Shown here in pieces: positions 1 through 11,485 of a DNA stretch of 64,000 nucleotides (within the stretch, counting starts at the first letter, position 1; every line of letters starts with the position of its first letter). The stretch is taken from positions 2,170,001 to 2,234,000 of the forward strand of contig JANUWF010001819.1 of the NCBI GenBank assembly GCA_026120185.1. Reading direction: 5' to 3'. The position numbers and the translations under genes are program-made. Under the pieces are notes generated by a model. It was not told the origin of the DNA. It was given only the letters and a program-made list of their open reading frames with translations, and made no database searches. The DNA is from Voacanga thouarsii. Its lineage: Eukaryota > Streptophyta > Magnoliopsida > Gentianales > Apocynaceae.

Positions 1-748
1 AAAGTAAATTTCTAAAATATAATTTTAACTAAATTATAATTTTCTATTTAGAATATCTAAAAAATATTAAAGGAAAGTAATATTATATATTTTTTAATAT
101 TTAAAAATAAAGCATTACATGTGCACAAAAATTTTAAAATTATTTTAAAATATCTTTCACATTATTGAACAATTTAATTGTACTTTTCTTTCAAATGGTT
201 ATAGTAGTTAGAAATCATATAAATAGTTCTATCATCTTTAAATACAAATTTTATTTTATTTTATTCGATATTCTAATTATTCTTGATGTTTGATTTTACA
301 TTTAATTATTATCAAATTCAAGTATTTATAGAAAATTCAATAAAATTTCTTTTTATATAAATTATACGATCATGATATCACTTGTAAATTAAAAATATTA
401 TTTTATTTAAAATATTGAGCCTTTTAAGTTTTTGAAAGAAGTTATAATTGGGGATATGAGAGTTTCTAATACACTATTAGATTGAGAGAGGTGCGAGGGA
501 ATAAAAGATAAGTAGAGAGAAATACGGGGGATAAGGCAAAATATGTAAAATATAAAGAACTCTTCTATCTATCTTTATTTTTTAAAATTTTTTAATCTTT
601 TATTGTTAGAATATTGAGAAAGACAATATTATCTTCTACTAAAGATTTATTTTTTAATATTTTAAATTTATTTTTCTAATATGAGAAATAAGTCTTCTTT
701 CCTAGATGAACCAAATACAAAATAAAGAATATGATTATTTTCTTACTT

Positions 749-802
<54 letters not shown>

Positions 803-1633
803 TGAACGAGACTTTAAATATCATATGCAGAGTTATTTGATTAACCAAAATAGAAGTTGACCGTTAGTCGATTGATAGAAATTGCAAAACTTATATTTCT
901 AAAGATATTAGTTATGAAAGTTTAAATAAAAATTATTATTATTTTAAAAAATAAATATTTATTGTTGTAAAATAAAAATATAAAAATTGAATTTGATAAA
1001 AGAATAAAAGATAAACCAAGCAAGCTCTAAAAAAAGTAAAAAATATTTATAGTATTTTTTCTTCAAGTGGGCTGTGTCATAGATTATTCCTGCTTGTGTC
1101 CCAGTTTTGGCAAGAAAAACTATCATGATGGTAGGACACTCAATGATGATTGATGGGCCCCAAAACAAGCATGTATAATCTGTAGAAAATCACAAATAGC
1201 CTAACGTATTCATCAATAGAGAAATGAGGCTGCAGCTATGGCTCTGAGGCCAGCGGAGTCAGGCCTTTTGCTAAGGATTAAAAAGCACACGTCAATTAAG
1301 TGAAATGTGAATCATCTCTTTGTTATCCAAATGAATTTGATTTTTGCAGAATATAGTTATTAAAAATTCGGATCTAATTTTAAACACATAGGTACATTAA
1401 TTAATCAAACTTTAAATCGAAATCAAATTTTAAAAATATCTTTGTTGAACATCAAACACATTTCAATTATCTCCATATTTTAACTCGCCTCAATTCGAAT
1501 ATTAACATTATCTATATTATTTAAATCTATAGAGGAAAACATTTGAAGTAATATATTTCGTTTATTTTGAGAAAAATATTTCATCTAAGTTAATAGTAGC
1601 ATATACGATAACATTGAAGCAATAGAAAAGAAA
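1..1633. other. AT-rich intergenic DNA, no gene seen
   Basis: Very AT-rich sequence with stop codons in all frames and no recognisable protein. The only clear structure is the TA microsatellite listed separately. The short reading frames here show no family resemblance. Confidence 0.7.
754..799. repeat. (TA)n microsatellite
   Basis: An uninterrupted run of about 23 TA units, seen directly. Such tracts are usually length-variable. Confidence 0.95.
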
Positions 1634-2550
1634 GGTCAAAATATGTCAGTTACTCTTAAACTTTTACAAATTTTAATTTCCATTCTCGAACTTTAAAATG
1701 TTTGATTTTAACTCTTGAACTTTTAAAATATATAAAAAAAAATAGTCATTTCAACAATAAAAGTTCAAGTATAATACAAAATCATTAGATTTTAGCTCTC
1801 ATTCTCCCTTTTTTATTTCTAAAATATTATTCTTCAACTTTAATCTTGCTCTCTTCTCTTCAAATTAGCTCTTCCATTAATTAAAACTATTAAGTGCTCA
1901 TGGAAGTTCATCACATGACTTCCACATGACTTATTTTATAGGTATTTTCATTTACTCAACTCTCACTTCTAATTCTTATAAAGTAACTTCTATATATGAT
2001 AGGAAAAAACTACTGCGATTTGCACGTCTGTCACTTCTTTTTTTAGATTTTTTTTTTTTTTGATAATTCACTTTTACTTTCAAAATTATTCTTCCTTCTT
2101 GTAGAGATGCCAAGAAAATTACTATTCGTCAAGAATTGAATCGTTTTTTTTTTTTTTTCTTCTTCATCTTTATATCTTAATTTTGTTTAGTAAAGGGTAA
2201 AAAATGTTATTTTTGTCATATGGTTAGATTCGAAAAAGTGTGAAAGAGTAATCTCAAGATTATTGAGTCGCATAAAAGGTTTGAAGTTAAATCTTAAAAT
2301 TATTGGTGATAAATTAAGAAATTCGAAGAGAAGAAAGCGAGATTAGAGTTGAAGAATAATATTTTAGAAATTAAAAATGGGAGAATGAGAGTTAAAATTT
2401 GGTAATTTTGTATTGTACTTGAGTTTTTATTGTTGAAATGGCTATTTTTTAAATATTTTAAAAGTTTAAGGGCTAAAATCATACATTTTAAAGTTCAAGA
2501 ATAAAAATAAAAAATTTGTAAAAGTTTAAGGGTGACTAGCATATTTTACC
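1634..2550. mobile_element. Long-TIR non-autonomous DNA element (MULE-like or foldback MITE)
   Basis: The first ~233 bp (1,634-1,866) and the last ~230 bp (2,321-2,550) are imperfect inverted repeats of each other. The ends read GGTCAAAATATG and, on the other strand, GGTAAAATATG. The ~450-bp centre is AT-rich and has no coding potential. Flanks share AAAAGAAA directly at the left and two bases away at the right, so a duplicated target is plausible but not clean. Long TIRs without a transposase fit non-autonomous Mutator-like or foldback elements; the superfamily is inferred. Confidence 0.75.
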
Positions 2551-3164
2551 TTAAAAGAAATTATCATCTCAATCTAATATCCAAAGCATTATATATTATC
2601 CCTTTATACGATGGACCATTTTCTAATCAATAACAAAGATTAGTAGATAAGTTGTGAAAATATTAACACATACAATATAGCAAAAACGTATATAGGAATT
2701 TACCTTCAACTACAATTATTAAGTAATGAGTGAAAGAAAGTATGATCGATGGTCGTTGTAGTCCCTACAAATAATTCTTCCTTATTATTATGGCACCCAA
2801 GAACACACAAGAAAACACAAAAACTCACAAAATTTCTCTTTGAGTCTTTTAGCCTATGCCTATTGGAATGCTTAGACTGATAAATGTCACAGGCATATAT
2901 GTATATATATAGTTAGGCGAGGGACTCAAGAGTTCATACGTGTACTAATTTCTTTCCATAAAAAAAAACTAAGAATAGGGCAGCATAAACAATAGTTATC
3001 TAATTCCAAAAGATTTGAGATATAATTTGATTATGTTAATATTATATTACCTTATCGAAAAGATTATGGGAGATACCTAATTGAATTAGACAATAATGTG
3101 GAATCACACAAAGATCTCTAAAGTAGATCATATCTTACATAAGTAACCGATTTATCTATTGATT

Positions 3165-3265
3165 ACAATTACTATAGGCTGGCGTTACTGCTATAGCATT
3201 TCTTGCCAAAGCATATTTCATGGAAATGAATCATACTACCCTTTTAGTCAATCTAAGGAATATTT
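3165..3265 (-). repeat. Inverted copy of the 4.1-4.4 kb repeat
   Basis: Read on the minus strand, this matches the middle of the tandem pair downstream: GATTGACTAAAAGG, then TAGTAT, CATTTC, AAATATGCT and the AGCAGTA/GCC end. Divergence is visible. No termini or coding sequence identify the parent element. Confidence 0.6.
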
Positions 3266-4097
3266 GAAAATATTCTTTTTAAATAGTTTTCATGATTTTA
3301 AATAAAAATCCAAATCCTAAATACATTAAAATACACACAGAAAAGAAAGAAAGAGTGTGCCACAGAAATACACCCTCCCTTTGAAGATGAGGCATTGAAT
3401 CCTATCTGTTAAGAATGTCTTGTTTCGATCTATCGTGAATGTTCTACTCTTCTTCACATTTGTTGTCGATAGATTATAAAAATATCAAATATTTGTAATT
3501 AGAGTTTCAAAAATACAGTGTAGACAATAAACTTTGTAATCATTACTTTTTTTACTCACTCTTGTATACACCAAATTCTATATCTTAATAGAATGAGGAA
3601 GATTGAATGAAATATGTAACCAAAAGAGAGAGATTTGTCATTGTACTTAGGGAGAAGTGATAAAAGGGCTACTTGAGCCATTTTTCTAAGGTCGAAGATT
3701 TTCAGATAGGCCGCTTTAGGTTGAAGATTTCAAATAGGTTGCTAGAGTTTGAGGTTTCTTAGGCTTAAGCATTTTTGCAGATGTCCAAGTTTGACAAGAA
3801 GAAGAAGTGTATAAGAAGGCAACTTGAGCCATTTTCCTAAGGTTGAAGATTTTCTCATGGGCTGTTCTGGAACTTGAGATATTTTTGTAGATATCCAATT
3901 TTGATTTGTCTCTTAAACTTCTCCTTTGGTGATTTGAACTCTTTGTTCTAATTGAAACAAGTGGAAAATTTAGAATGGCCCGAGTGGGGAACATGAAGAA
4001 CCCTTACGAATAAGTAAAGTTTAGATTTTGAACTGATAGCTTGCTTATAGAGAAAAGTTGTAAGGAGCAACTTGAATAGGGAAGGAAGCATCCGATT

Positions 4098-4430
4098 CTT
4101 AAATTAACTTGTGGAGCTTATATAAGAATATTGAGTAAATCATATGAAAAAATTATTAGATTGACTAAAAGGATAGTATCGTCATTTCGGTGCAAAATGC
4201 TCTGACGGAAGGAATGCTCTGGCAGTATTGCCAACCTTACTAATAAGAAACTGATGACATAAAGCAACATGTGGAGCTTATAAAAAAGTATTGAGTAAAA
4301 CGTACAAGAAATTTATTAAATTGATTAAAAAGATAATATGGTCATTTCAATGAAAAATGCTCTAGCAGGAGGAGGATCTACTCGGGCAGTACCATCAGCC
4401 ATATGGATAAGAAACTGATGACATAGAAAG
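4098..4430 (+). repeat. Tandem duplication, two ~165-bp units
   Basis: Unit 1 is about 4,098-4,264 and unit 2 about 4,265-4,430. Both contain TGTGGAGCTTAT, TATTGAGTAAA, ATTGA(C)TAAAA, GGTCATTTC-like text, AAAATGCTCT and the shared end AAGAAACTGATGACATA. They are clearly diverged, so the duplication is old. A third copy lies inverted near 3.2 kb. Confidence 0.75.
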
Positions 4431-4448
4431 GGGAGCTTACAACATTTG

Positions 4449-5429
4449 TGTTGAGAGCATAATAGAAAACGCTGAGCGGGTATCCAATGACCATGACCCG
4501 GGTTGACTTACTGCTATAGCTATCAAGTAAATTATTTTTTTCTTTTTTTTTTGTTTTGTCAATTGCCAACTGTATTTCCCCTTGCTTGTGGTTTAGTTAG
4601 AGGCTTTTGTCTAGAGTGTTCAGTTCCTTTTGTATATATGCCAAATATAACACCTCACTATTATGAGATTCGAAGAGGGTTGAGGATGCCGTCCTATCTT
4701 AAGGATCAGAAATTTTTATAATTAGGTGAAACGAAAAAGGTATGGAACTTAACTCAAAAAGAATACATCATATCAAAACTTAATACAAAGTCTTGAAAAT
4801 AAAATTTAAAGTGTACAAATCTAAATCCAAGACTTAAACGAAACAATGTCAAAAATAAATAAGTATCTTCTAATTCATGAATAAATAAATGAGCATTGAA
4901 ACTTGAACAACACTGGTCTCTAATAAAAACCAACCTCAGGTCTAGTACCTCCTAAAATATGATAGAGAAAATTATATAAAAAAGAGAATTCTCAGTAAAA
5001 TTTGTGTGTGCAAATGGAACAATTTTAGAAATACTTTCATGATGTAATTTTAAACAGTTAACAGAAAGCTTTTGCAAATCATCAATTAAATAATTCCTAA
5101 GTAATTCCAAGTTTTGCAAATAGTTCACAAGATAAACAGTTTGAATCCGGATAATCAAAATAGACATGCTTCAATAACAAAACCACTCGTATCACAATAA
5201 CATAATTTCATAATTATACAGTCAAGAAACCCTACATCATGACTAGGAATCGTGAAATGCATGCTCCCCGGGCATATTAGGGTGGGGTTTTACATCGATG
5301 CACTATGTATATTCTTACTTTTTGGTAGAAAGAGAAAAAGTTCTAGAAATGCTATGTTCTTCCTTCAATTCTTTTACTCACTGTTTTCTATGATTCTTCT
5401 GATCAAGCTCAAATAATTGATTTGCAACA
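4449..5429 (+). repeat. copia-0 5' LTR, split by a gypsy-type LTR
   Basis: The left half (4,449 to ~4,645) matches 43,708-43,897 and the right half (5,295-5,429) matches 51,230-51,363, which are the two halves of the 3' LTR. Net length is about 332 bp. It begins TGTTGAGAGC, ends TTGCAACA, and is followed at once by the primer-binding site. Confidence 0.88.
4646..5294. mobile_element. Probable Ty3/gypsy solo LTR inside the copia-0 LTR
   Basis: The segment separates the two copia-0 LTR halves. It starts TATAACACCTCAC (TGTAACACC-like) and ends GGTGGGGTTTTACA, short inverted ends typical of plant gypsy LTRs. No gypsy coding sequence is adjacent. I could not find a clean 5-bp target duplication, so the left border may be off by about 10 bases. 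Confidence 0.55.
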
Positions 5430-5441
5430 CGGTATCAGAGC
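5430..5441 (+). other. copia-0 primer-binding site (initiator tRNA-Met)
   Basis: CGGTATCAGAGC follows the LTR end directly and differs at the first bases from the classic TGGTATCAGAGC complementary to the 3' end of initiator tRNA-Met. Confidence 0.88.
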
Positions 5442-5586
5442 TCATTCCAAGTTCAGATGAAGCTTGAATCCAAATAAGAAATTTCAAAATCTTTTCTTTA
5501 ACATTTTTGCATTGTGAATATCACATTTTGCGAATAGTACTAGTTTCCTTTTCCAGTGATCAAAGTTGTGTATGTGTGTTTTCACT

Positions 5587-5802
5587 ATGGTAAACCATGA
5601 AATAACATAGTCCAACCCTTACTACTTGCATCCAAATGAGAGTTCTTCCCTAGTATTAGTTCAACCACTATTGAATGAAAGGAACTATCATCCTCGAAGT
5701 AGAGCCATGATAATGCCTTTGATTTCGAAAAACAAGCTTGGATTTGTTAATGGAACCATTAGATTTCTAGAATGAACAGATAGGATTTATCCTACTTGGG
5801 AG
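5587..5802 (+). pseudogene. copia-0 gag, part 1
   Basis: From the ATG at 5,587 the frame reads a copia gag N-terminus: NPYYLHPNES, then a conserved leucine/valine stretch, then LISKNKLGFVNGTI near 5,720-5,760. Stops interrupt it within the first ten codons and again near 5,775. It breaks at 5,803, where copia A sits, and resumes at 15,088. Gag forms the virus-like particle. Start chosen because it precedes the conserved block by the normal short distance. Confidence 0.8.
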
Positions 5803-7566
5803 TAAAGGTAATGTACGGCAAAAAAATAAACACAGAAGCATGCATAATATCAAAATAGAAGCAGTGGAAGCTTTAAGAATTATAATACCTCTGCATTTAA
5901 ATAATCTTTTTGGCAACGAAGAAGATATCTAGACCTCTTTAGGTTGGATGCTTGAAGCCACTAGTTCTCCCAAAGAAAATTCCGATTGCACTCTTGCAAG
6001 CCATTTGCTTCTTCTTATTTATGCGAAACTTTTGAACTTCCGAAATATGGCCACTGCCTTAACCATCGCCAGTGAAAGCAAGATCAGATAGAAAAAATGG
6101 CCTTGGTTTTTTCATACACCCATACAGAGAGCACGAGAGAGTAAAAAAAAAACCTTTTTCTTTTCGTTATCATTTCACACCAAACAATGTAGGATCCATA
6201 CCTTTTTTTTTTTTTTTACTCTTGGTCTCATCCATTGGGCCAGATAAAATTATTTACTCTTGGACTTGAACACCTATAAATAATAAGCTTCAATTATTTA
6301 TTTTTAGAGTTTCATAAAATATCCTAATAAATAATTAATAAGTTCAAATAGACCAATATAAAATATTAGACCTTTTATCTAGTTTATACCTAGGTTAATT
6401 TTCTAATTATTCAATTTGGGCATTGAGCCCTGAATAATTAATTAACTAATTAAACTAGATAAAATATATATTCTTTCTTGGGCCTTTTAATTTATTCTAA
6501 TCCAATAATAAATTAGACTACTTAAATAAAATAAAACCCATAATTATCAAGACTAATTCCTTAATCCAAATCTGTCAGGACTTAAGGGCTATTCCGAGGA
6601 CCAAAAGACATATCGCATTGGCTACTAAAATAACCAAAATACCCCTACTATATAAATAGTTGTATTTTGCATTTTAAATATTTCTTAAATCACCATAAGG
6701 AATTATTAACCCCAAGGACAATGCTGTATTAGTAAAGTTTCCGACCTACAGGTATAATAACTAAAATACCCATCTATGCATCGCCGTACATTTAGAGAGA
6801 AAGAGTGTACTAACACCTCTCTAAAAAACACCTACTATCCTTAGACCTCTAGTCTAATGATCCACGACTCCTGAAATGTTTCCGCTTTCCAAGGGAGCTA
6901 CCCTAAAGAAAACATTCAAGTCATGTTCCCCAGGACTCTGAATATTTAAATCATTTGAACAGTTACAAGGGGCGATATAGTGCAGAAGTTATCTTGTACA
7001 AGTATGTCTTTACTAACTAATCACATATAGCTAAAATACAAGTATATTGGCTCTGTGAAAGAACCTCAACTACAACATATCAAAGTACATGCTTCTAGCT
7101 TCGTTAGACTACCAACTCATACTCAAGTGATAGAGTATTAGTCCACGTTATAGCAATGATAGTTTAGGCTTATTCTAAATGGTACTTTTAGAAACCACTA
7201 TTACAGGTCCTGATCTACGTATTCGAAATACGCCCATGCTATGAAGTGAGTGGACTATCCACTGGCTAAAGGTAAGCCATTCTCCATTTGGAATTCATAA
7301 CACAATAACCTAAACATGATGAGATTCTCATTCTCACCAATCGGTTAAGAACAAACGTTTATGTGTTAAGTAACTCGTGGTTCATACCTTACTATGAAAG
7401 ACCACCATTCACATGGACCACTTGCTTAAACACAATGGCTCTTTTCCAAACGAAATCGTATACAAAAGTAATGTAAAATTCACAAATAATTTTGAGAATA
7501 AATTCTTTTATTAATAAATTTGATAATTACATCAGAAATCTAGTTTAGAGGGCATACATTCCAATA
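5803..7566 (-). repeat. Copia A LTR (3' LTR of the minus-strand element)
   Basis: Matches 13,323-15,087 along its whole length. It starts TAAAGGTAATGTACGG here (TGAAGG in the other copy) and ends GCATACATTCCAATA. The adjoining TCTCCCACTTGCACT at 7,568 is the minus-strand polypurine tract AGTGGGAGA. Confidence 0.92.
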
Positions 7567-8278
7567 ATCTCCCACTTGCACTCTAAGACTAAGAAAGTCC
7601 GTAGATGCCCACCCCTATGGCATCTAAGTGTCTCTTGAAGACTCTCACAGCTAAAGGTTTGGTGAAGAGATTTGATAGGTTGTTTTCCGAGGCTATCTGT
7701 TCCCCCACGATTTTCAGTCTCTGGATGAAATCTCGAATCAGATGGTACTTCCTCTCGATGTGCTTCCCCTTCTTATAGTTCCTGAGTTCTTTGAATTGTG
7801 AGACTACTCCAACGTTATCACAATACACCACAATCGATTTGTTCATGTGTGGCACAACTCCAAGTTCTGAAAGGAACTTTCAGAGCCAGGCTACTTCCTC
7901 AGATACTTCTGAAACTACCACATACTCAACTTCTATGGTTGAGTCCACAATGCAAGATTGTTTGATACTCCTCTATAAAACAGCTCTTCCAGACAAGGTG
8001 AAGACATATCCACTAGTGGATTTTCTCTCATCCTTATCTGCTTGGAAGTCTGAGCTTGTATATTCAGTAGGAACCAAGTCATTAGCCCTGTATGCCAGCA
8101 TATAATCTCTCGTACCTTTGAGATACTTGAGAATATGCTTTACAGCTTGCCAATGAACCTCCCCAAGGTTTAACTGATATCTGCTAACTAAACCTATGAC
8201 AAAGTAGATATCTGGCCTAGTGCACAGCATAGCGTACATGAAATTTTTCACAGCCAAAACGTAAGGAATCCTACTCAT
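7567..8278 (-). pseudogene. Copia A RNase H domain, broken
   Basis: Minus-strand frames give the C-terminal end of RT and RNase H: YLKGTRDYML, DFQADKDERKSTSGYVF and, after frame changes, a segment with KHIERKYHLIRDFI and the final LFTKPL near 7,650. The domain degrades the RNA strand of the RNA-DNA hybrid in reverse transcription. At least one frameshift lies near 7,970. Nearly the same protein is encoded in copia B at 17,330-18,018. Confidence 0.82.
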
Positions 8279-9230
8279 CCTGTCTTTTTTCTCTTAAGAC
8301 TTAGGACAGTCCGTAGAACAAAAAGACAACCCATGTCTGCAAGGGATTCGAGCTCCCTTGCATGAGTCCATGCTAAACTTGACCAACATTTTGTCAATGT
8401 ATGTCGCTTAGGATAATCTTAACATTCTCTACTTCCTATTTCTAAGAAGTTTAATCTCGAAAATGTAATTGAATTATCCCAAATCCTTCGTACTGAATTG
8501 ACTAGACAGCCAAACCTTAATAGATAACAATGTTCCTACATCATTCCCAATGAATATCATCCACATATAGGATAAGAAAAATCACATTTATACCTTCTAA
8601 TTTTCTGTACACGCATGGTTCATCCTTATTTTGAATAAAACCGTAAGACTTTACAGTCTCGTCAAAACGAATGTTCTATACATTAGATGCCTACTTAAGT
8701 CTATAAATGGACTTCTTAAACTTGCAAACTATTTATTCCTGGCCTTTAACAATAAAACCTTCCAGTTGGGACATATAGATGTTTTCGTTAAGATGGCCAT
8801 TAAGAAATATCATCTTGACATCCATTTGCTATATCCCGTAGTCGAAATAATATACAATGGAAAGAAGAATACGGATGGACTTAAGCATGACTACTGGGAA
8901 AAATATTTCCTCATAATCGATTCCCTCTTTCTAATTATACCATTTCATCACAAACCTAACTTTGAAGGTTTTTTACCTTCCCATCCGCTCCCCTTTTCCT
9001 CTTATATAACCATTTATACCTAATGGGTTTTATCTCTTCGGGTTAAGTTACAAGATCTCAAACCTAATTGAAGTACATAGACTCAATCTCGACTTTCATT
9101 GCTTCATGCCATAGATTTACATCGGCAGCAGCAATAGCCTCCTCGTATCTAGTAGAATCTTGTTCCTGATGGTCAGAGACCAACTCGAAAGCCTCTCCAG
9201 TCCATTTTTCTGGAACTCTAGATACTCTCC
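8279..9230 (-). pseudogene. Copia A reverse transcriptase, broken
   Basis: Nucleotide similarity to the copia B RT (18,169-18,900) runs throughout. The catalytic motif reads YVDD near 8,555-8,580 on the minus strand. No long frame survives. Reading frames on the opposite strand here are shadows. Confidence 0.78.
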
Positions 9231-10094
9231 CACTACGATGAGGCTCCGTATGTACAAATTCTTGAGGTTGTGCCTCTTCTTATTCTACAATCGAGTCTGA
9301 AGAAGTTGATTCCAAAGATAACTTCTCCTCGAATTCCAACCTTAATGTACCTTTAGTGGAAGTACTTTGATCATCCTCCAAGTATCTAGTATTAGTACTT
9401 ACTAGTATTTTCTGCTCCTTGAAATGATAAAAGTAACCTTCTTTTGTCCCTTTTGGATACCAAAAGGGTAGCATAATTCTGATCTTGGTTCTAACTTATC
9501 TCCTTTGATTAGCATAAGTTGGATAGCCCCATATCCTGAGATGATTTAGACTTGGCTTACGCCCAATCCATATCTCATAGGGCGTCCTAGGTACTAACTT
9601 GGAAGGTACCAAGTTCAAAATGTATGCCACTGTTTCCAAGGCATATCCCAAAGAAGAGACCGTAAGAGTAGCATGAGACATCATGCTTCAGACTATTTCC
9701 ATTAATGTCATATTCCTTTTCTCAGCTACTCTATTCTGTTGGGGTATGCCCGGTGTAGAGAGTTAGGATACTATCCCATGATGTACCATATAATCCTTAA
9801 ATTCACCGAAAAGGTACTCTCCACCACGATCCGATCGTAAGGTTTTGATCAGTTTCCTGTTTGACACTCCACTTCAATCTTAAACTCTTTGAACTTATCA
9901 AAAGAGCCAGACTTGGGCCTCATTAGGTAGACATAACCAAACCTTATACAATCATCCGTGAAAGTGATGAAGTACTTAAAACCCCCTCTAGTTTGTGTAG
10001 ACAAAGAACCACACACATCAGAATGAATAAGGCCTAATATCTCCTTGGCTCTATCAACCTTTTGGATAAATGACCTTTTAGTCATTTTTCCCAT
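9231..10094 (-). pseudogene. Copia A integrase core, broken
   Basis: Three minus-strand frames cover the domain: 9,849-10,094 (LIHSDVCGSL, ITFTDDCIR, the first catalytic Asp region), 9,496-9,684 ([32 protein letters not shown]) and 9,280-9,474 (FWYPKGTKEGYFYH). The core normally uses a D,D-35-E triad to insert the cDNA. It is split into at least three frames, so inactive. Confidence 0.82.
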
Positions 10095-10520
10095 AAGGTA
10101 TGATTCACACTAAGGCCAACTTTTCAATCTTAATGAGCCCAAGGAGCCATCATGGATTAACCTCTAAATCCTAATTGAGTTAATATGACCCAACCTTAGA
10201 TACCAAATATATGAGTAATTGACATTAGTCTTTCTCTTCTTATTTAAAAGTTCAGATTGAGTGTTATTTATATGATTGTTTGTAGGATTTAAAAAGAAAA
10301 ATTTTCATATATGTGCCCTGTACATAAAACTTCTTCATTTCTATTGATAGTAATACCAGAATAGAAAAAAAAATAAAATATCCATGATTTATTAGCTTTA
10401 CAACTGAGATCAAATTTTGTCTAAAATCGGGTACATATAAAATATCATTCAAAATAACTACTCAATTATAATAAAAAACAAGACCCAATTCTCCCACTGT
10501 AAGAGCCCATACTTGTTCTC
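10095..10520 (-). pseudogene. Copia A protease / GAG-pre-integrase remnant
   Basis: The minus-strand frame 10,264-10,452 reads LYVPDFRQNLISVVKLI, the conserved text just after the copia protease. The protease motif itself is not preserved in one frame. The same segment in copia B is 20,026-20,244. Confidence 0.7.
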
Positions 10521-10689
10521 CATTTTTTACTCGTAATCTATACTCGCCCTTCTGAACTCTTCTTATCTTCTTAAACCCCTACAAGGAGTTACAGATATGA
10601 TTAGTGGCTCCAGAATCAAGAATTCAAGTGGAAGTTGATCTAACCATTGAAACTGACTCTAGATAGAGAACAATACCTGTAGGATTTTT

Positions 10690-11485
10690 CAAGGCCTAAA
10701 GCTCTGAACACTCATTTTTTTAGTGTCCCTGCTACCCGCACTTGAAGCACTTGTCCTTGGCCTTGTTGGGTTGGTTCTTGTGTTAGGTCGGTGCGTTTCT
10801 CTTCTTCTTCTTGAACTTTCTGGGCTTGGGCCTAGTTCTAGAAGAAAAAGTCCTAGTAATCATAGTCTTAGACCGTGGTTTCATGACCCTCTCTACTGCT
10901 TTGAGCTCTTTCATTAATTTCGGTTAAACTCATGTTTAACTTGTTCATGTTATAATTTAACTTGAATTGAATAAAAGAGCCCGGAAGAGATTCGAGAACC
11001 ACGTTCGCTTGGCTCTCAAGGTCAATAACAGCCCCTAAGACTTCTGCTTCCTCGAAAGCAGCAATCATCTTAAGCATATGTTCTTTGACTGATACTCCCT
11101 CAACCATCTTAGTGTTGATGATCGTCCTAAGAGCCTCTTGCCTTACGGACCGGCTCTTATCTGCGAATATCGTGGCTAATGATTGGCTAATATCGTACAC
11201 AGTGGCCATGTACTCATGTTTAGACTGAAACACATTAAACATGGAAGTCAACATATAATAACAAGCCATCTCGTCGGCCTTCTTCCGTGCTTTATCAACC
11301 TCTCGCTTTTCAGCAGTGGAACTCTCCCCGATAACAAGACAGATTTCGTAGAGGACATACTTATACTCCTCAGCAATGAGTATTATGTCCAAGTTCCTTT
11401 TCTAATCCACATAATTTGGACCCGTTAGCTTATTCTCACGGAGAATAATGGTCAAAAGACTAAAAGAACCTCTACCAACCTTTTT
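10690..11485 (-). pseudogene. Copia A gag, start codon lost
   Basis: Minus-strand text gives REN KLTGPNYVD, a stop, then a 174-residue frame (10,868-11,392) with the UBN2-type gag body and ESLPGSFIQFKLNYNMNKL. A CCHC knuckle follows near 10,730-10,770 (CFKCG, GH) with two of its codons turned to stops. The ATG that starts gag in copia B is AAG here. The stop after PNYVD lies where related gags have Trp. Confidence 0.8.

Larger units (their letters stand above)
2551..4448. other. Intergenic DNA with diverged repeats
   Basis: No gene recognised. The stretch holds three copies of a ~100-165-bp repeat (listed separately) and two loosely similar 60-bp segments near 3,660 and 3,811 that share ACTTGAGCCATTTT followed by AAGATTTTC. 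It ends at the ATTTG target duplication (4,444-4,448) beside the copia-0 5' LTR. Confidence 0.6.

Noticed and set aside
5430..5441. tRNA gene signals at GGTATCAGAGC sites
   Set aside because: These are LTR primer-binding sites of about 12 bases; no cloverleaf surrounds them.
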